Part shown: piece by piece, positions 7,123-15,059 of the stretch
Position numbering within the stretch: position 1 is the stretch's first letter
Layout of the letters: every line of letters starts with the position of its first letter
DNA from: Chloroflexota bacterium
GTDB lineage: Bacteria; Chloroflexota; Anaerolineae; Promineifilales; Promineifilaceae
Reading direction: 5' to 3'
DNA length: 64,000 bases
Assembly: GCA_014584575.1 (NCBI GenBank)
Contig: JACTMP010000013.1
Location: 1-64,000 of the forward strand
Program-made: the position numbers and the translations under genes
The notes under the pieces: generated by a model
Database searches by the model: none
What the model saw: only the letters and a program-made list of their open reading frames with translations
Told to the model about the DNA's origin: nothing

Positions 7123-8340
7123 TCACACGGGCAGGCAAATGGTGAAGGTGCTGCCAGGGAGGGTGTTGGGGTCGCTTTCTAACAGGATACGGCCGTTGTG
7201 CGCCTCCACAATGCCCCTGGCCATAGACAATCCCAAACCCAAGCCGCCGCCGCAAAACGCCGACTTACTGGTGGAATGGTTTTGCACCGAACCCAACGCA
7301 TAAAAGAGATCAAAAATATACCCTTGCTCCTCTTTGGGGATGCCCAGGCCGGTATCCTGTACCGAGAGACGTATTTCCTGGTGGCTGGATTCGCCCGTGA
7401 TGTAAATGTGACCGCCATCCGGGGTGAACTTGATGGCATTGCCGATGATATTGGCGACGGCCGTGCGCAGTTGCTCTTCATCCCCCATCACCGACGGCAA
7501 GTGGCTGAGACTGGACACATACAAATGCATCTGGCGCGAGGCACACACCCCGGTCATTTCGCCCACTACATCAGCCACCACATCACCCAAATTGACCGGC
7601 TCGAGTCTTAGCTTCAGTAAGCCATACATGATCTGCGCCACCTGGTTGATCTCGTCGGCAACGCGGTGCATCCGGTTCAGCCCCCCTTTCATGCGCTGTA
7701 CCATGTTTTGGTGCATGAGTACGGCCGTCTGGTCAGCCACCCCATCCAACAGCGTTTCCAGTTCCCGCAACTTCTGGCCGGTGAAAGAGAGCGGCGCTTG
7801 CAAGTCCAGCGACGCCATTGTCAAGAAATCACTTTTCAACTGATTAAGTTCTTTCATCCGCCGATTAGCATTTTCCAACTCGCGCATCTTGGCCTCTAAC
7901 TGGCACACCAACTCCTGTGTATGCCGTTCCAGATGCACCTGATGTTCCTGCGCCGATAGTTTTTGGCGCTGCCCATTCAAAAACGATTCGATTTGCTGGG
8001 GAAAGGTGTCTACGTCTATCGGCTTCGTCATAAAGCCGGTGCAGCCCGCGGCCAACGCCAGATTCCGATTATCGGCGTCACGATGCGCCGTCAGCGCCAC
8101 AATGGGGGTATCACAAAAATAGGGCGAGCTGCGTAAACGAGTCGTCAAAGCGCGCCCATCCATTTGGGGCAGGTTGATGTCCATTAAGATGAGATTCGGC
8201 TGCGCTTTTTGCGCCAGGGCTACTCCCTCGATGCCATCTGAGGCGGTGAACACCTCATAACCGGAACTACTCAACAACCGGTTCACAAGACGCTGACTTG
8301 CCAGGTCGTCTTCGATATAAAGCACCTTCGCCTTTACCAC
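7123..8340 (-). CDS. Receiver-histidine kinase hybrid lacking the phospho-acceptor His
   Basis: A 405-residue cytoplasmic protein. An N-terminal receiver domain (residues 3-118) has the acidic pair D11/D12, phospho-acceptor D54 (ILMDINLPQMDG), T84 and K106. A coiled coil (about 130-168) leads to a HisKA-like region and a HATPase domain with N box (AVANIIGNAIKFTPDGG), G1 (VQDTGLGIPKEEQG), F region (YIFDLFYAL) and G2 (GGGLGLGLSMARGIVEAHNG). The H box reads SDFLTMASLDLQAPL: Leu-178 stands where SHELRTPL-type kinases have His. It may therefore act without autophosphorylation, as a sensor or scaffold. It is convergent with the DUF512 gene, 15 bases apart. Confidence 0.9.
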   Translation of the reverse strand: MVKAKVLYIEDDLASQRLVNRLLSSSGYEVFTASDGIEGVALAQKAQPNLILMDINLPQMDGRALTTRLRSSPYFCDTPIVALTAHRDADNRNLALAAGCTGFMTKPIDVDTFPQQIESFLNGQRQKLSAQEHQVHLERHTQELVCQLEAKMRELENANRRMKELNQLKSDFLTMASLDLQAPLSFTGQKLRELETLLDGVADQTAVLMHQNMVQRMKGGLNRMHRVADEINQVAQIMYGLLKLRLEPVNLGDVVADVVGEMTGVCASRQMHLYVSSLSHLPSVMGDEEQLRTAVANIIGNAIKFTPDGGHIYITGESSHQEIRLSVQDTGLGIPKEEQGYIFDLFYALGSVQNHSTSKSAFCGGGLGLGLSMARGIVEAHNGRILLESDPNTLPGSTFTICLPV

Positions 8341-8516
8341 ACTTCCTTCCTCTCGCCTTGTAGTAGATACTGCTTACAAGAGGCGTCATTGTCATGCTCG
8401 ATGTGCGCCACCGTTATACCACTAATGCCATAAAATCAGCATAAAAAATGAGCAGGATGGTACAGAAGTACGGGGGAGTGGGGGTGCGGGGGAGTAGGCA
8501 GTGGGTGGGTGGGGTG

Positions 8517-9323
8517 TTATGGCTCATCCTGGCTGATAATGGTGCCGAAGGCGGTGGTGGGCTGGCATAATACGCGGGCCAGGGCGCCTGGCTGTAGGCC
8601 GGAGAAGATGCGCACGGTAAGTGCCGGGAATTGGGCGGCCAGAGCCAACATGCTCTGTACTTTGGTGAGCATACCGCCAGTGACATCGGTGCCATGCGAA
8701 CCGCCTAAGGCTGCCGCCACCTGGGGCCATGTTCTGGCCGAAATGTGGGGGATAACCTGGCTTTGCATATCATAAACGCCCACTGTTTCCCCGGCCAAAA
8801 GCAACCACGACGGCCGTAAGCCTCCCTCTGCCAGCGCCACCATGACCTCTTCCGTGGAGACAATAGTGCCGCCGCGCACAGCGTCAAAGGCCACATCACC
8901 ATGTGTCACCGGCAGCAGGCCAGCCTGGAGCGCCTGTTCGATGGGCTGCCGGGCAATGGTGGTGATACGGCCGTCCACACACTGCACCGACGCCGACGGA
9001 CTAAAACTCATCGCCGGTACACCGGCCGCCAGCAGCGCCTCCACCACCAGCCGGTTCAGCCGCAGCGCCGCTGCGCTGACCTCGGCAAAACCAAACCATT
9101 GCCCGGCCGTATGTACACCCTGGCGGGTGCCATGCCGCGCCCCGGCCACGTGCCCAAATGAGCCGCTGCCGTGCCCCAACACCAACTGTAGCTCAGGTTG
9201 CGCCGCCCGCGCCTGCGCGATTTCTTGCGCCAGCCGCGCCAGCACCTCGGTGCGCACGGCTTCCACGCCGGTTTTGTCTGTGATCAGGGAACCACCCAGT
9301 TTCAAGAATAACAGTTGCGTCAT
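8517..9323 (-). CDS. ipk: Isopentenyl phosphate kinase
   Basis: A 268-residue amino-acid-kinase-fold protein. The N-terminal LKLGGSLITDK (residues 7-17) and the VLGHGSGSFGH motif (48-58) with H58 are the hallmarks of isopentenyl phosphate kinase; the corresponding His contacts the phosphate in archaeal enzymes. It makes isopentenyl diphosphate from isopentenyl phosphate, the last step of the alternative mevalonate pathway known in archaea and in some Chloroflexi such as Roseiflexus. The HMG-CoA reductase gene at 45 kb supports this role. It follows the secreted-protein gene on the same strand after about 100 bases holding a partial ACCTGACAGGT repeat. Confidence 0.88.
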   Translation of the reverse strand: MTQLLFLKLGGSLITDKTGVEAVRTEVLARLAQEIAQARAAQPELQLVLGHGSGSFGHVAGARHGTRQGVHTAGQWFGFAEVSAAALRLNRLVVEALLAAGVPAMSFSPSASVQCVDGRITTIARQPIEQALQAGLLPVTHGDVAFDAVRGGTIVSTEEVMVALAEGGLRPSWLLLAGETVGVYDMQSQVIPHISARTWPQVAAALGGSHGTDVTGGMLTKVQSMLALAAQFPALTVRIFSGLQPGALARVLCQPTTAFGTIISQDEP

Positions 9324-9426
9324 AATCAGTCACTTCAGGTCTGACAGATTTATTGATCTGGTGAAAAACCGGTCAGGTCTGGGTGCTTACTTTCATGACG
9401 TGGGGTGTGTGGCACATGACCACACA

Positions 9427-10749
9427 TCACGCCGTCTTCTGCCCGCGCAGCACCAGGAAAACGAGGACGCCCAGCAGGATCACGGCCGTTACCAGCAGCA
9501 GCAAACCGCCCACCGCCAGCCTACTAACACCACCGCTGCTGCTGCCTGTTGTCGAACCGGATCCGGCCGTAGGCGGCACGGCCGTTGCCTCCGGCACAGC
9601 CGCCACCTCGGTTGCGGCTGTAGTGGGAGCGGCGCTGCGCACCCGGCTGCCAAATTCCACGCCAACCACCTGCCCCACAGCCAATTCCAGCGTAGCGCTG
9701 GCGGCTGTGGTCATTTCCAAAGCGCCAGGCACAATCTGCGTAACCGTGTATGCGCCGGACTCCAGCGCCTCAAAACAAACAGGCTGCGACGACCCATTGG
9801 AGACTGCCTGCGCCACCAACTGCGTGGAAGTGGCAATGGTAAACGTCACCCCGCCCATATACCCCTCGGTATCGTCACGCCGCCCGTTGGCATTGTCGTC
9901 AGCAAAGGCATTTACGCAGATTGTGCCGCCAGGCGCAGGTGTATCTGTAGGCACCGGCGTATCCGTTGGAACGGGAGTGAATGTGGGCGGCACTTCCGGC
10001 GTAAAGGTGGGCGTCGGCGGAACGGGCGTGTTTGTTACGGGGGGCGGCGGCGGCTGCGTGGGCAGCGGCGCCGGCGTATTGGTCGGCGGCGGGCCAACTT
10101 CGATCAATTCGGCAGCGTCGAACCAGGTATCCAAATGAAGCCGGCATTGATTTACACCCTGGACGCCCCAGTTGGCGCTGGTAAAGACCGATATCTGGTT
10201 TCCGGTAGCCGTTGTTTCCACACTCACCTGCTGCCAGCTGTCCAGCGGGTTAGCCGTTGCGCCCCATACCACATCGGCGTCATGCCACACGCCGCTGCCA
10301 TTGGGGTCAATCCCCACGCGCACATTGGATTGCAATGTGCCATCCGAGGGGCCGGGAAAATCATTACTGCCGCCAAAGGAGTAGACCCATACGGTAAAGC
10401 GGTACACGCTGCCCGGTGTGGCCGGTACATTCTGAAAAACACCGGCATTCCAGGTCTCCCAGGTATTGCCGACATGTTGGGATGCGGAGCCGTGCCTGAC
10501 CAGAACGGGATTGGTCTCCGGCATCCAGTGGGGCAGTTTGGCGTAACCGTTGGCACAGTCATTAAATTGGTCCTGGGGGCTATTGCGGTGCCAGCGGCCC
10601 CAACCATTGGCCTCGCCATTGGACTGGTAGGGCATTTCAAAACTGGGATTTTGCAGCAAATTTGTCTGCGCGTTTGTCCTGGTCGTCTGCCCCAACAAGG
10701 CCAGCAGCAGGGCGATCAGGAGTAATTTCAGCGTTTGTTTCTTCATCAT
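9427..10749 (-). CDS. Secreted membrane-anchored protein with Pro/Thr linker
   Basis: A 440-residue protein. A signal peptide (residues 1-27, ending TNAQ) precedes an N-terminal beta-sandwich (NLLQNPSFEMPYQSNGEANG) that resembles carbohydrate-binding jelly rolls. Next comes a Pro/Thr-rich spacer of about 50 residues (NTPAPLPTQPPPPP) and a SdrD B-like repeat domain beginning ICVNAFADDNANGRRDD, with the Asp/Asn loop usual for Ca2+ binding. The C-terminus has a membrane helix (VGGLLLLVTAVILLGVLVFL) and a short basic tail. It should be exported and anchored with the folded domains outside. The start has GAGGGA upstream. It is followed by the ipk gene and preceded by a gene of the same architecture. 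Confidence 0.82.
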   Translation of the reverse strand: MMKKQTLKLLLIALLLALLGQTTRTNAQTNLLQNPSFEMPYQSNGEANGWGRWHRNSPQDQFNDCANGYAKLPHWMPETNPVLVRHGSASQHVGNTWETWNAGVFQNVPATPGSVYRFTVWVYSFGGSNDFPGPSDGTLQSNVRVGIDPNGSGVWHDADVVWGATANPLDSWQQVSVETTATGNQISVFTSANWGVQGVNQCRLHLDTWFDAAELIEVGPPPTNTPAPLPTQPPPPPVTNTPVPPTPTFTPEVPPTFTPVPTDTPVPTDTPAPGGTICVNAFADDNANGRRDDTEGYMGGVTFTIATSTQLVAQAVSNGSSQPVCFEALESGAYTVTQIVPGALEMTTAASATLELAVGQVVGVEFGSRVRSAAPTTAATEVAAVPEATAVPPTAGSGSTTGSSSGGVSRLAVGGLLLLVTAVILLGVLVFLVLRGQKTA

Positions 10750-10770
10750 ACTTCCCTCTTCAAAAAGATT

Positions 10771-10833
10771 GGTGGTCGGTTATCGGTAATCGGATTTGGG
10801 ATTACGGTTCACGGATTACGGATAACGGATAAC
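10771..10833. repeat. Nine consecutive GG-heptamers
   Basis: The stretch divides into nine 7-base units: GGTGGTC, GGTTATC, GGTAATC, GGATTTG, GGATTAC, GGTTCAC, GGATTAC, GGATAAC, GGATAAC. Every unit begins with GG. It fills the space between the two secreted-protein genes and is directly followed by an ACGGCCGT octamer in the upstream gene's 3' end. Confidence 0.88.
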
Positions 10834-10836
10834 AGC

Positions 10837-11691
10837 CTACGGCCGTGACTTCACAAAATAGATCGCCGCCATCGTAAGCAGCAAGCCCCCAATAATAACA
10901 GCAGCCAGGGGGATCAGGCTAATGACCGGCGCCGGTTGGCCACCGCTGGGGGCTGTGGTAGGCGCAGGCGCCGGTGTGGAACCAACCACAACCAGGGGCG
11001 GGACGGCAGGATATGAGGGCCCATTTTCACTTTCAACCGATAAAAGAGCCGGTGTGGGCGGCACGGCCGTAGCCCCCGTCACCCGGCCACCAAAAGCCAG
11101 CAGCATCATATCCCCCTGGTTCAAGATAATGGCCTGGCTGCCGCTGCTGGTCAACACCTCACCGCCCGCCACCGAACGTGCGATCTGGTAACTGCCAGGG
11201 GCCAACGAGATGCAATGCGGCTCAGAGACGCCATCGGTTACATAGTTGGCAATGACCGCTTCATTGGTATACACCGTAAAGGCCACTGCTGCCTGCAACG
11301 GTTCACCGGCGTCAAACAGGCCATTGCCATTGTTATCGTGAAAGGCAGAAAGGCAGACGGCCGTGAGCGGCGGTGTGGGTGACGGAGGGCGCGGCGTAGG
11401 CGGCGGCAAGGTCGCCGTAGCTGTCGGCGTCACATCCGGCGTCGGTGTGGTGGGCGGCTCGCCGTAGCCGACAATCAGCTTTTGGCCGGGCACAATAAAG
11501 TCCGTCTCCCGCAGCCCATTCCATTCCAACAATTGCGCCAGGGAAATACCCGCCTGCCCGGCAATGGCCCACATCGTGTCATCCGGCTGAACGATGGCAT
11601 AAATCACCCCCGCCTCATCCGGCGTCGCCGTCGGCAATACCTGGGCCATTGCTGCCCCAGGCTGCCAGCAAACCCAGAGCAGCAAGAGCAT
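10837..11691 (-). CDS. LysM-domain secreted protein with Pro/Thr linker
   Basis: Counted from ATG 11691 this is a 284-residue protein with a signal peptide (MLLLLWVCWQPGAAMAQ), a LysM domain (about residues 25-75: IYAIVQPDDTMWAIAGQAG then LLEWNGL and VPGQKLIVG), a Pro/Thr spacer, a SdrD B-like domain (CLSAFHDNNGNGLFDAGEP) and a C-terminal membrane helix. LysM binds peptidoglycan or chitin-like glycans. The frame stays open to an ATG at 11784, but those 31 extra residues (QHRGAETQRYSFSLPLCLC) are encoded by a repeat of the AGAGGCACAGAGGCAGAG type, so I prefer 11691. The gene shares its plan with the gene just downstream, which suggests duplication. Confidence 0.8.
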   Translation of the reverse strand: MLLLLWVCWQPGAAMAQVLPTATPDEAGVIYAIVQPDDTMWAIAGQAGISLAQLLEWNGLRETDFIVPGQKLIVGYGEPPTTPTPDVTPTATATLPPPTPRPPSPTPPLTAVCLSAFHDNNGNGLFDAGEPLQAAVAFTVYTNEAVIANYVTDGVSEPHCISLAPGSYQIARSVAGGEVLTSSGSQAIILNQGDMMLLAFGGRVTGATAVPPTPALLSVESENGPSYPAVPPLVVVGSTPAPAPTTAPSGGQPAPVISLIPLAAVIIGGLLLTMAAIYFVKSRP

Positions 11692-11760
11692 TTTAACGCA
11701 GAGGCACAGAGGCAGAGAGAAAGAATATCTCTGCGTTTCTGCGCCCCTGTGTTGCCGATT
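11692..11760. repeat. AGAGGCACAGAGGCAGAG-type hairpin repeat
   Basis: The top strand reads ACGCAGAGGCACAGAGGCAG, then a short middle, then the complementary CTCTGCGTTTCTGCGCCC, making an imperfect stem. It lies just upstream of the LysM protein start and is read through in frame. A related word (CCTTTGCCTCTTTGCGCC) lies at about 37713-37735. Confidence 0.65.
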
Positions 11761-11808
11761 CGATAGCTGCCCAATCATCCCCATGTTTTACCCCAATTTG
11801 GCAAAGGC

Positions 11809-13812
11809 TCAATTCCGAATGCCGATTATTTCCCAACTATCGGCCGCCGGATTCTCATTTTCGTCTAAGACGGGCAGGCGCACGGCCGTGACCGGATCAT
11901 ACAATCCCACAATAAGGCGCTGGCGGGCCGGGTCATACGGCTGCGGCAGATGCAACATGCGCTGCTCGTGCAGCACCAGGCCAGGCCGCCACCAGTCCGC
12001 CTGCCAGGGGCGCACCGGTCCATCGCTGCCGCCCGGCGGTGCATCTAGCTGGGCCAGCACCCCATCCGGCCCTACCAGTTGCACAAAGGCGGTTAGATGC
12101 GGCGAAACGGCCGTCTTCCCCTCCCAATACAAATCTATCTGCACCGTCTGCGGGTCATGGAAAATGGCCGAACCGCGACGCAACCACAGCTGGTTGTCAA
12201 AGTTAACTGCTTCCGGCCACAGATCGGCCGGGGACGATGGCAGCGGGCGGGCTTGGTAGCGGACGTAAAGCGGATAGGCGACTGCTTCCAGGTCGCCCCG
12301 CGCCGGTTGGCCGGTGTGCAGCGAAACCAACGCCGGCGAGATGATCTGGCGCGGCACAAAGCTGAGGTCGCCAAACTGCCAGGTATAGAGCGAAACCGAC
12401 TGCCCTGGTGTGGCGGGCGGCAGACCAAATTCGGGCCGGAAAAAAGTCACACCATCTAAATCGGCCAGAAAGGGGATGGACGGCCACCCTTTTTGGGTGG
12501 TTTCGTCCCAGAACCAGTGATCCAGGTAGACGGCCGTGCCCACCTTTTCCTTGTTCAACTGCGCTGCCATCTCCACGGCGGCGGCTTCAAAGAGGAGGGC
12601 AGTTTGGGGGTCACGGCCGTAGGCGGCATAATCACGCACCGTCAGCCCCAGACTCAACACCAGCAAAACCAACACGCCAATCTGGCGGGCCAGCGGCGGC
12701 AGTTTCGGCCATGCCCACAGCCAGTACAGCCCCAACGCCGGGATGAACAGCGCCGCCGGTAAGATGCCCGCCGCCCGCAAAAAGTGCGGCGCATCTTCGG
12801 CCAGAATGGTGACGCCCAACATCACCGCCACCCACAGCAGGGTGACGGCAACCGCCGGCTGCCGCCAGCGGCGCAGGCACCAGACCAGGCCAATGAGAAA
12901 AGGCAACGCCATGAGTGGATCAAACAACGGCCGTGCGGCCGGATTGTGGCGCACAATAGTATCGCCGCGCCAGATGAACAGCCCCAGCGCCCCCCCTATC
13001 TGGCGCAGCAGCATCCCCCAGGGGTCGCCGTGATTGATGGCGGGGTTAAAAATGGAAACCTGCCCGGAACGGCCAAGCAGCATTTCCAGGTGGGTGGCGT
13101 AAAAGAGGCCGAGGGGGAGAAGGGTAACGGCCGTGCCCGCTGCAAACCAGGCCACACCCGGCCACAGCCGCTCTTTGCCGCGCTGCCAGAGTATAAACAC
13201 GCCCACTACCAGGAGGAGCAGCGGTGTGAAGCGCACTGCCAGGTAGGTGTAAAAAGCCAGGCCATACACCAGCCCGGCCGACAGCCACAGCCACTTTTGT
13301 TGTCGCCGGTACGCCAGGGTGCCCAACCAGAAAAACAGCGCCAGGCAGCCGGGCAGCAAGATGATGCGCAGCCCGATATGGCTCAGGTGCAACGGCCACA
13401 GCGTCGCCGCCCACAGCCAAGCGGCAAACAGCCCCACCCGCCAGCCAAACCACTCCCGCGCCAGCAAAAACACGGGCAGCACGGTGACAACGCCCACCAG
13501 CGCCGCCCCCAGGCGCACGGCCGTGACCGAACGCCCCAACGCCCCCATAAACAAGGCAGTGAGATAGATATAGGCGGGTTCACGGCCGTTGTTGGCCGTG
13601 AAAAAAATCGCCAACTCCCCATCCAGCACCCGCAGCGCATCCAGCCCATTAAACGCCTCATCCCGGTACAGGCCAGGTGGTATCTGCCCCAACTGCCAGA
13701 AGCGCATTACCGCCGCCACGCCGACCACCAATAGCAACAAAGCCCACCCCTGGCGGGATGGGCCCGAATTATTATTAAGAAAGAAATGGGTAAATCGCCT
13801 GCCGTTTGTCAA
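11809..13812 (-). CDS. GT39/PMT-like membrane glycosyltransferase
   Basis: A 667-residue integral membrane protein with about ten helices in its N-terminal 400 residues and a soluble, mostly beta C-terminal domain of about 240 residues. The first loop holds the catalytic-type acidic pair in PPGLYRDEAFNGLDALRV (about residue 52), as in the PMT/ArnT superfamily, which uses polyprenyl-phosphate sugars outside the membrane. TTG 13812 is the only start that keeps the first helix whole, yet the best promoter puts transcription start about three bases before it. Acceptor and sugar are unknown. It precedes the LysM protein gene on the same strand, and a GT4 gene is divergent. Confidence 0.82.
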   Translation of the reverse strand: MTNGRRFTHFFLNNNSGPSRQGWALLLLVVGVAAVMRFWQLGQIPPGLYRDEAFNGLDALRVLDGELAIFFTANNGREPAYIYLTALFMGALGRSVTAVRLGAALVGVVTVLPVFLLAREWFGWRVGLFAAWLWAATLWPLHLSHIGLRIILLPGCLALFFWLGTLAYRRQQKWLWLSAGLVYGLAFYTYLAVRFTPLLLLVVGVFILWQRGKERLWPGVAWFAAGTAVTLLPLGLFYATHLEMLLGRSGQVSIFNPAINHGDPWGMLLRQIGGALGLFIWRGDTIVRHNPAARPLFDPLMALPFLIGLVWCLRRWRQPAVAVTLLWVAVMLGVTILAEDAPHFLRAAGILPAALFIPALGLYWLWAWPKLPPLARQIGVLVLLVLSLGLTVRDYAAYGRDPQTALLFEAAAVEMAAQLNKEKVGTAVYLDHWFWDETTQKGWPSIPFLADLDGVTFFRPEFGLPPATPGQSVSLYTWQFGDLSFVPRQIISPALVSLHTGQPARGDLEAVAYPLYVRYQARPLPSSPADLWPEAVNFDNQLWLRRGSAIFHDPQTVQIDLYWEGKTAVSPHLTAFVQLVGPDGVLAQLDAPPGGSDGPVRPWQADWWRPGLVLHEQRMLHLPQPYDPARQRLIVGLYDPVTAVRLPVLDENENPAADSWEIIGIRN

Positions 13813-13821
13813 AGCGGGGCA

Positions 13822-13849
13822 AGTATAGCAAAATGAAGGACTGCAACAA
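13822..13849 (-). promoter_or_regulatory. Promoter of the GT39-like gene
   Basis: On the minus strand TTGTTG (13849-13844) and TATACT (13827-13822) are separated by 16 bases, with an extended -10 TGC just upstream of TATACT. The predicted transcript starts near 13815, leaving a leader of about three bases before the TTG codon at 13812. Confidence 0.5.
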
Positions 13850-13881
13850 AACCTGACAGGTCTGGCTGACCTGTCAGGTTT
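13849..13881. repeat. AAACCTGACAGGT inverted repeat between divergent genes
   Basis: AAACCTGACAGGT (13849-13861) and ACCTGTCAGGTTT (13869-13881) are perfect 13-bp arms around a 7-base loop. The left arm touches the -35 of the GT39 promoter. Relatives occur at about 9336-9388, 44840-44855, 46815-46876 and, more degenerate, 52470-52500. Confidence 0.75.
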
Positions 13882-13895
13882 TCATAACGGATTGT

Positions 13896-14999
13896 ATGAA
13901 AATCTTGATGGTATCGAAAGCGTGCCTGGTTGGGGCATACCAGCGCAAGTTAGAAGAAATAGCCCGTTATGACGATGTGGAACTGACGGTGATTGTACCG
14001 CCGGCCTGGCTGGACCCGGCGGGGCCGGTGGAATTGGAGCGGTCACACACGCAGGGCTACCGGCTGCTGGTAGACCCGATCCGCTTCAATGGACAGTACC
14101 ACACGTACCACTTCTCTAAGCTCAAACAACGGCTGGCGGAGATTCAACCGGATATTGTGCATATTGACGAAGAGCCGTATAACCTGGCGACCTGGCTGGC
14201 GCTGCGGCAGGCGCGGCAGGTGGGGGCCAAAACGCTGTTCTTCACCTGGCAAAACCTGGAAAAACAGTATCCACCGCCATTCCGTTACCTGGAAAAAGAG
14301 GTGTTGGCCGGGGTGGATTTTGCCATTATGGGCAACCAGGAGGCAGTTTGTGTCTGGCGCAACAAGGGGTATGCCGGGCCGCACCGGGTGATTCCCCAGT
14401 TTGGTGTGGACCCGGAACTGTTTTACCCACTGCCGCGTGATGAGGGGCGCGGTTTTCTCATTGGCGCGGCCAACCGGCGGCTGCTGCCGGAGAAAGGGGT
14501 GGATGTGCTGCTGCGGGCGGTTGCCGGGCTGCCCGGTATCTGGCGGCTGCATATTGCCGGGGATGGCCCGTCACGGCCGTCGCTGATGCAGATGGCCCGC
14601 GATCTGGGTATTGCTGACCGGGTCTTTTTTGACGGTGTGATCTCGTCTGCGGATATGCCCACTTATTTGCAGCAGTTGGATGTGCTGGTGCTGTCGTCAC
14701 GTACCATGCCGAACTGGAAAGAGCAGTTTGGGCGGGTGTTGATTGAGGCCATGGCGTGTGAAACGGCCGTGATCGGCGCCAACAGCGGCGAAATCCCCCA
14801 CGTGATCGGCGACGCCGGACTGGTTTTTGAGGAAGAGGATATTGACGGGCTGCGCGCCCATTTGATGGCCTTGATGGAGAACCGAGATTTGCGTGACCGG
14901 TTGGGGCGGCACGGCCGTACACGAGTCTTGCAACATTACACCCAACAGCAAATCGCCGCCCAAACGGTGGCTGCCTACCGCGACATCCTGGCGCAATGA
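13896..14999 (+). CDS. GT4-family glycosyltransferase
   Basis: A 367-residue soluble GT-B glycosyltransferase. The N-terminal Rossmann half begins MKILMVSKACLVGAYQRKL. The C-terminal half has the nucleotide-sugar binding pattern GFLIGAANRRLLPEKGVDVL and the E-x7-E motif in EQFGRVLIEAMACETAVIG (about residues 273-291), as in retaining GT4 enzymes. It probably adds a sugar to a lipid, exopolysaccharide or small-molecule acceptor; donor and acceptor cannot be read from sequence. It is divergent from the membrane glycosyltransferase, so the two may serve one surface glycan. The DNA between it and the next gene is a heptamer repeat. Confidence 0.9.
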   Translation: MKILMVSKACLVGAYQRKLEEIARYDDVELTVIVPPAWLDPAGPVELERSHTQGYRLLVDPIRFNGQYHTYHFSKLKQRLAEIQPDIVHIDEEPYNLATWLALRQARQVGAKTLFFTWQNLEKQYPPPFRYLEKEVLAGVDFAIMGNQEAVCVWRNKGYAGPHRVIPQFGVDPELFYPLPRDEGRGFLIGAANRRLLPEKGVDVLLRAVAGLPGIWRLHIAGDGPSRPSLMQMARDLGIADRVFFDGVISSADMPTYLQQLDVLVLSSRTMPNWKEQFGRVLIEAMACETAVIGANSGEIPHVIGDAGLVFEEEDIDGLRAHLMALMENRDLRDRLGRHGRTRVLQHYTQQQIAAQTVAAYRDILAQ

Positions 15000-15024
15000 G
15001 GTATACTTCCGCCTGCAATCTTGA

Positions 15025-15059
15025 CCGATGACCGATCACCGATGACCGATTACCGCTAT
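15025..15059. repeat. Five CCGAT heptamers running into a start codon
   Basis: Units CCGATGA, CCGATCA, CCGATGA, CCGATTA and CCGCTAT run directly into the ATG at 15058, whose first two bases belong to the last unit. No Shine-Dalgarno sequence fits in front of this start. Confidence 0.85.

Noticed and set aside
8842..10725. Long plus-strand open frame of 627 codons
   Set aside because: It spans two well-supported minus-strand genes (isopentenyl phosphate kinase and the secreted linker protein). Low-complexity, GC-rich codons on the other strand keep the frame open.
12784..13734. Plus-strand open frame of 316 codons rich in Gln, Arg and Pro
   Set aside because: Antisense shadow of the membrane glycosyltransferase gene; hydrophobic Leu/Val codons read backwards give Gln/Arg-rich nonsense.
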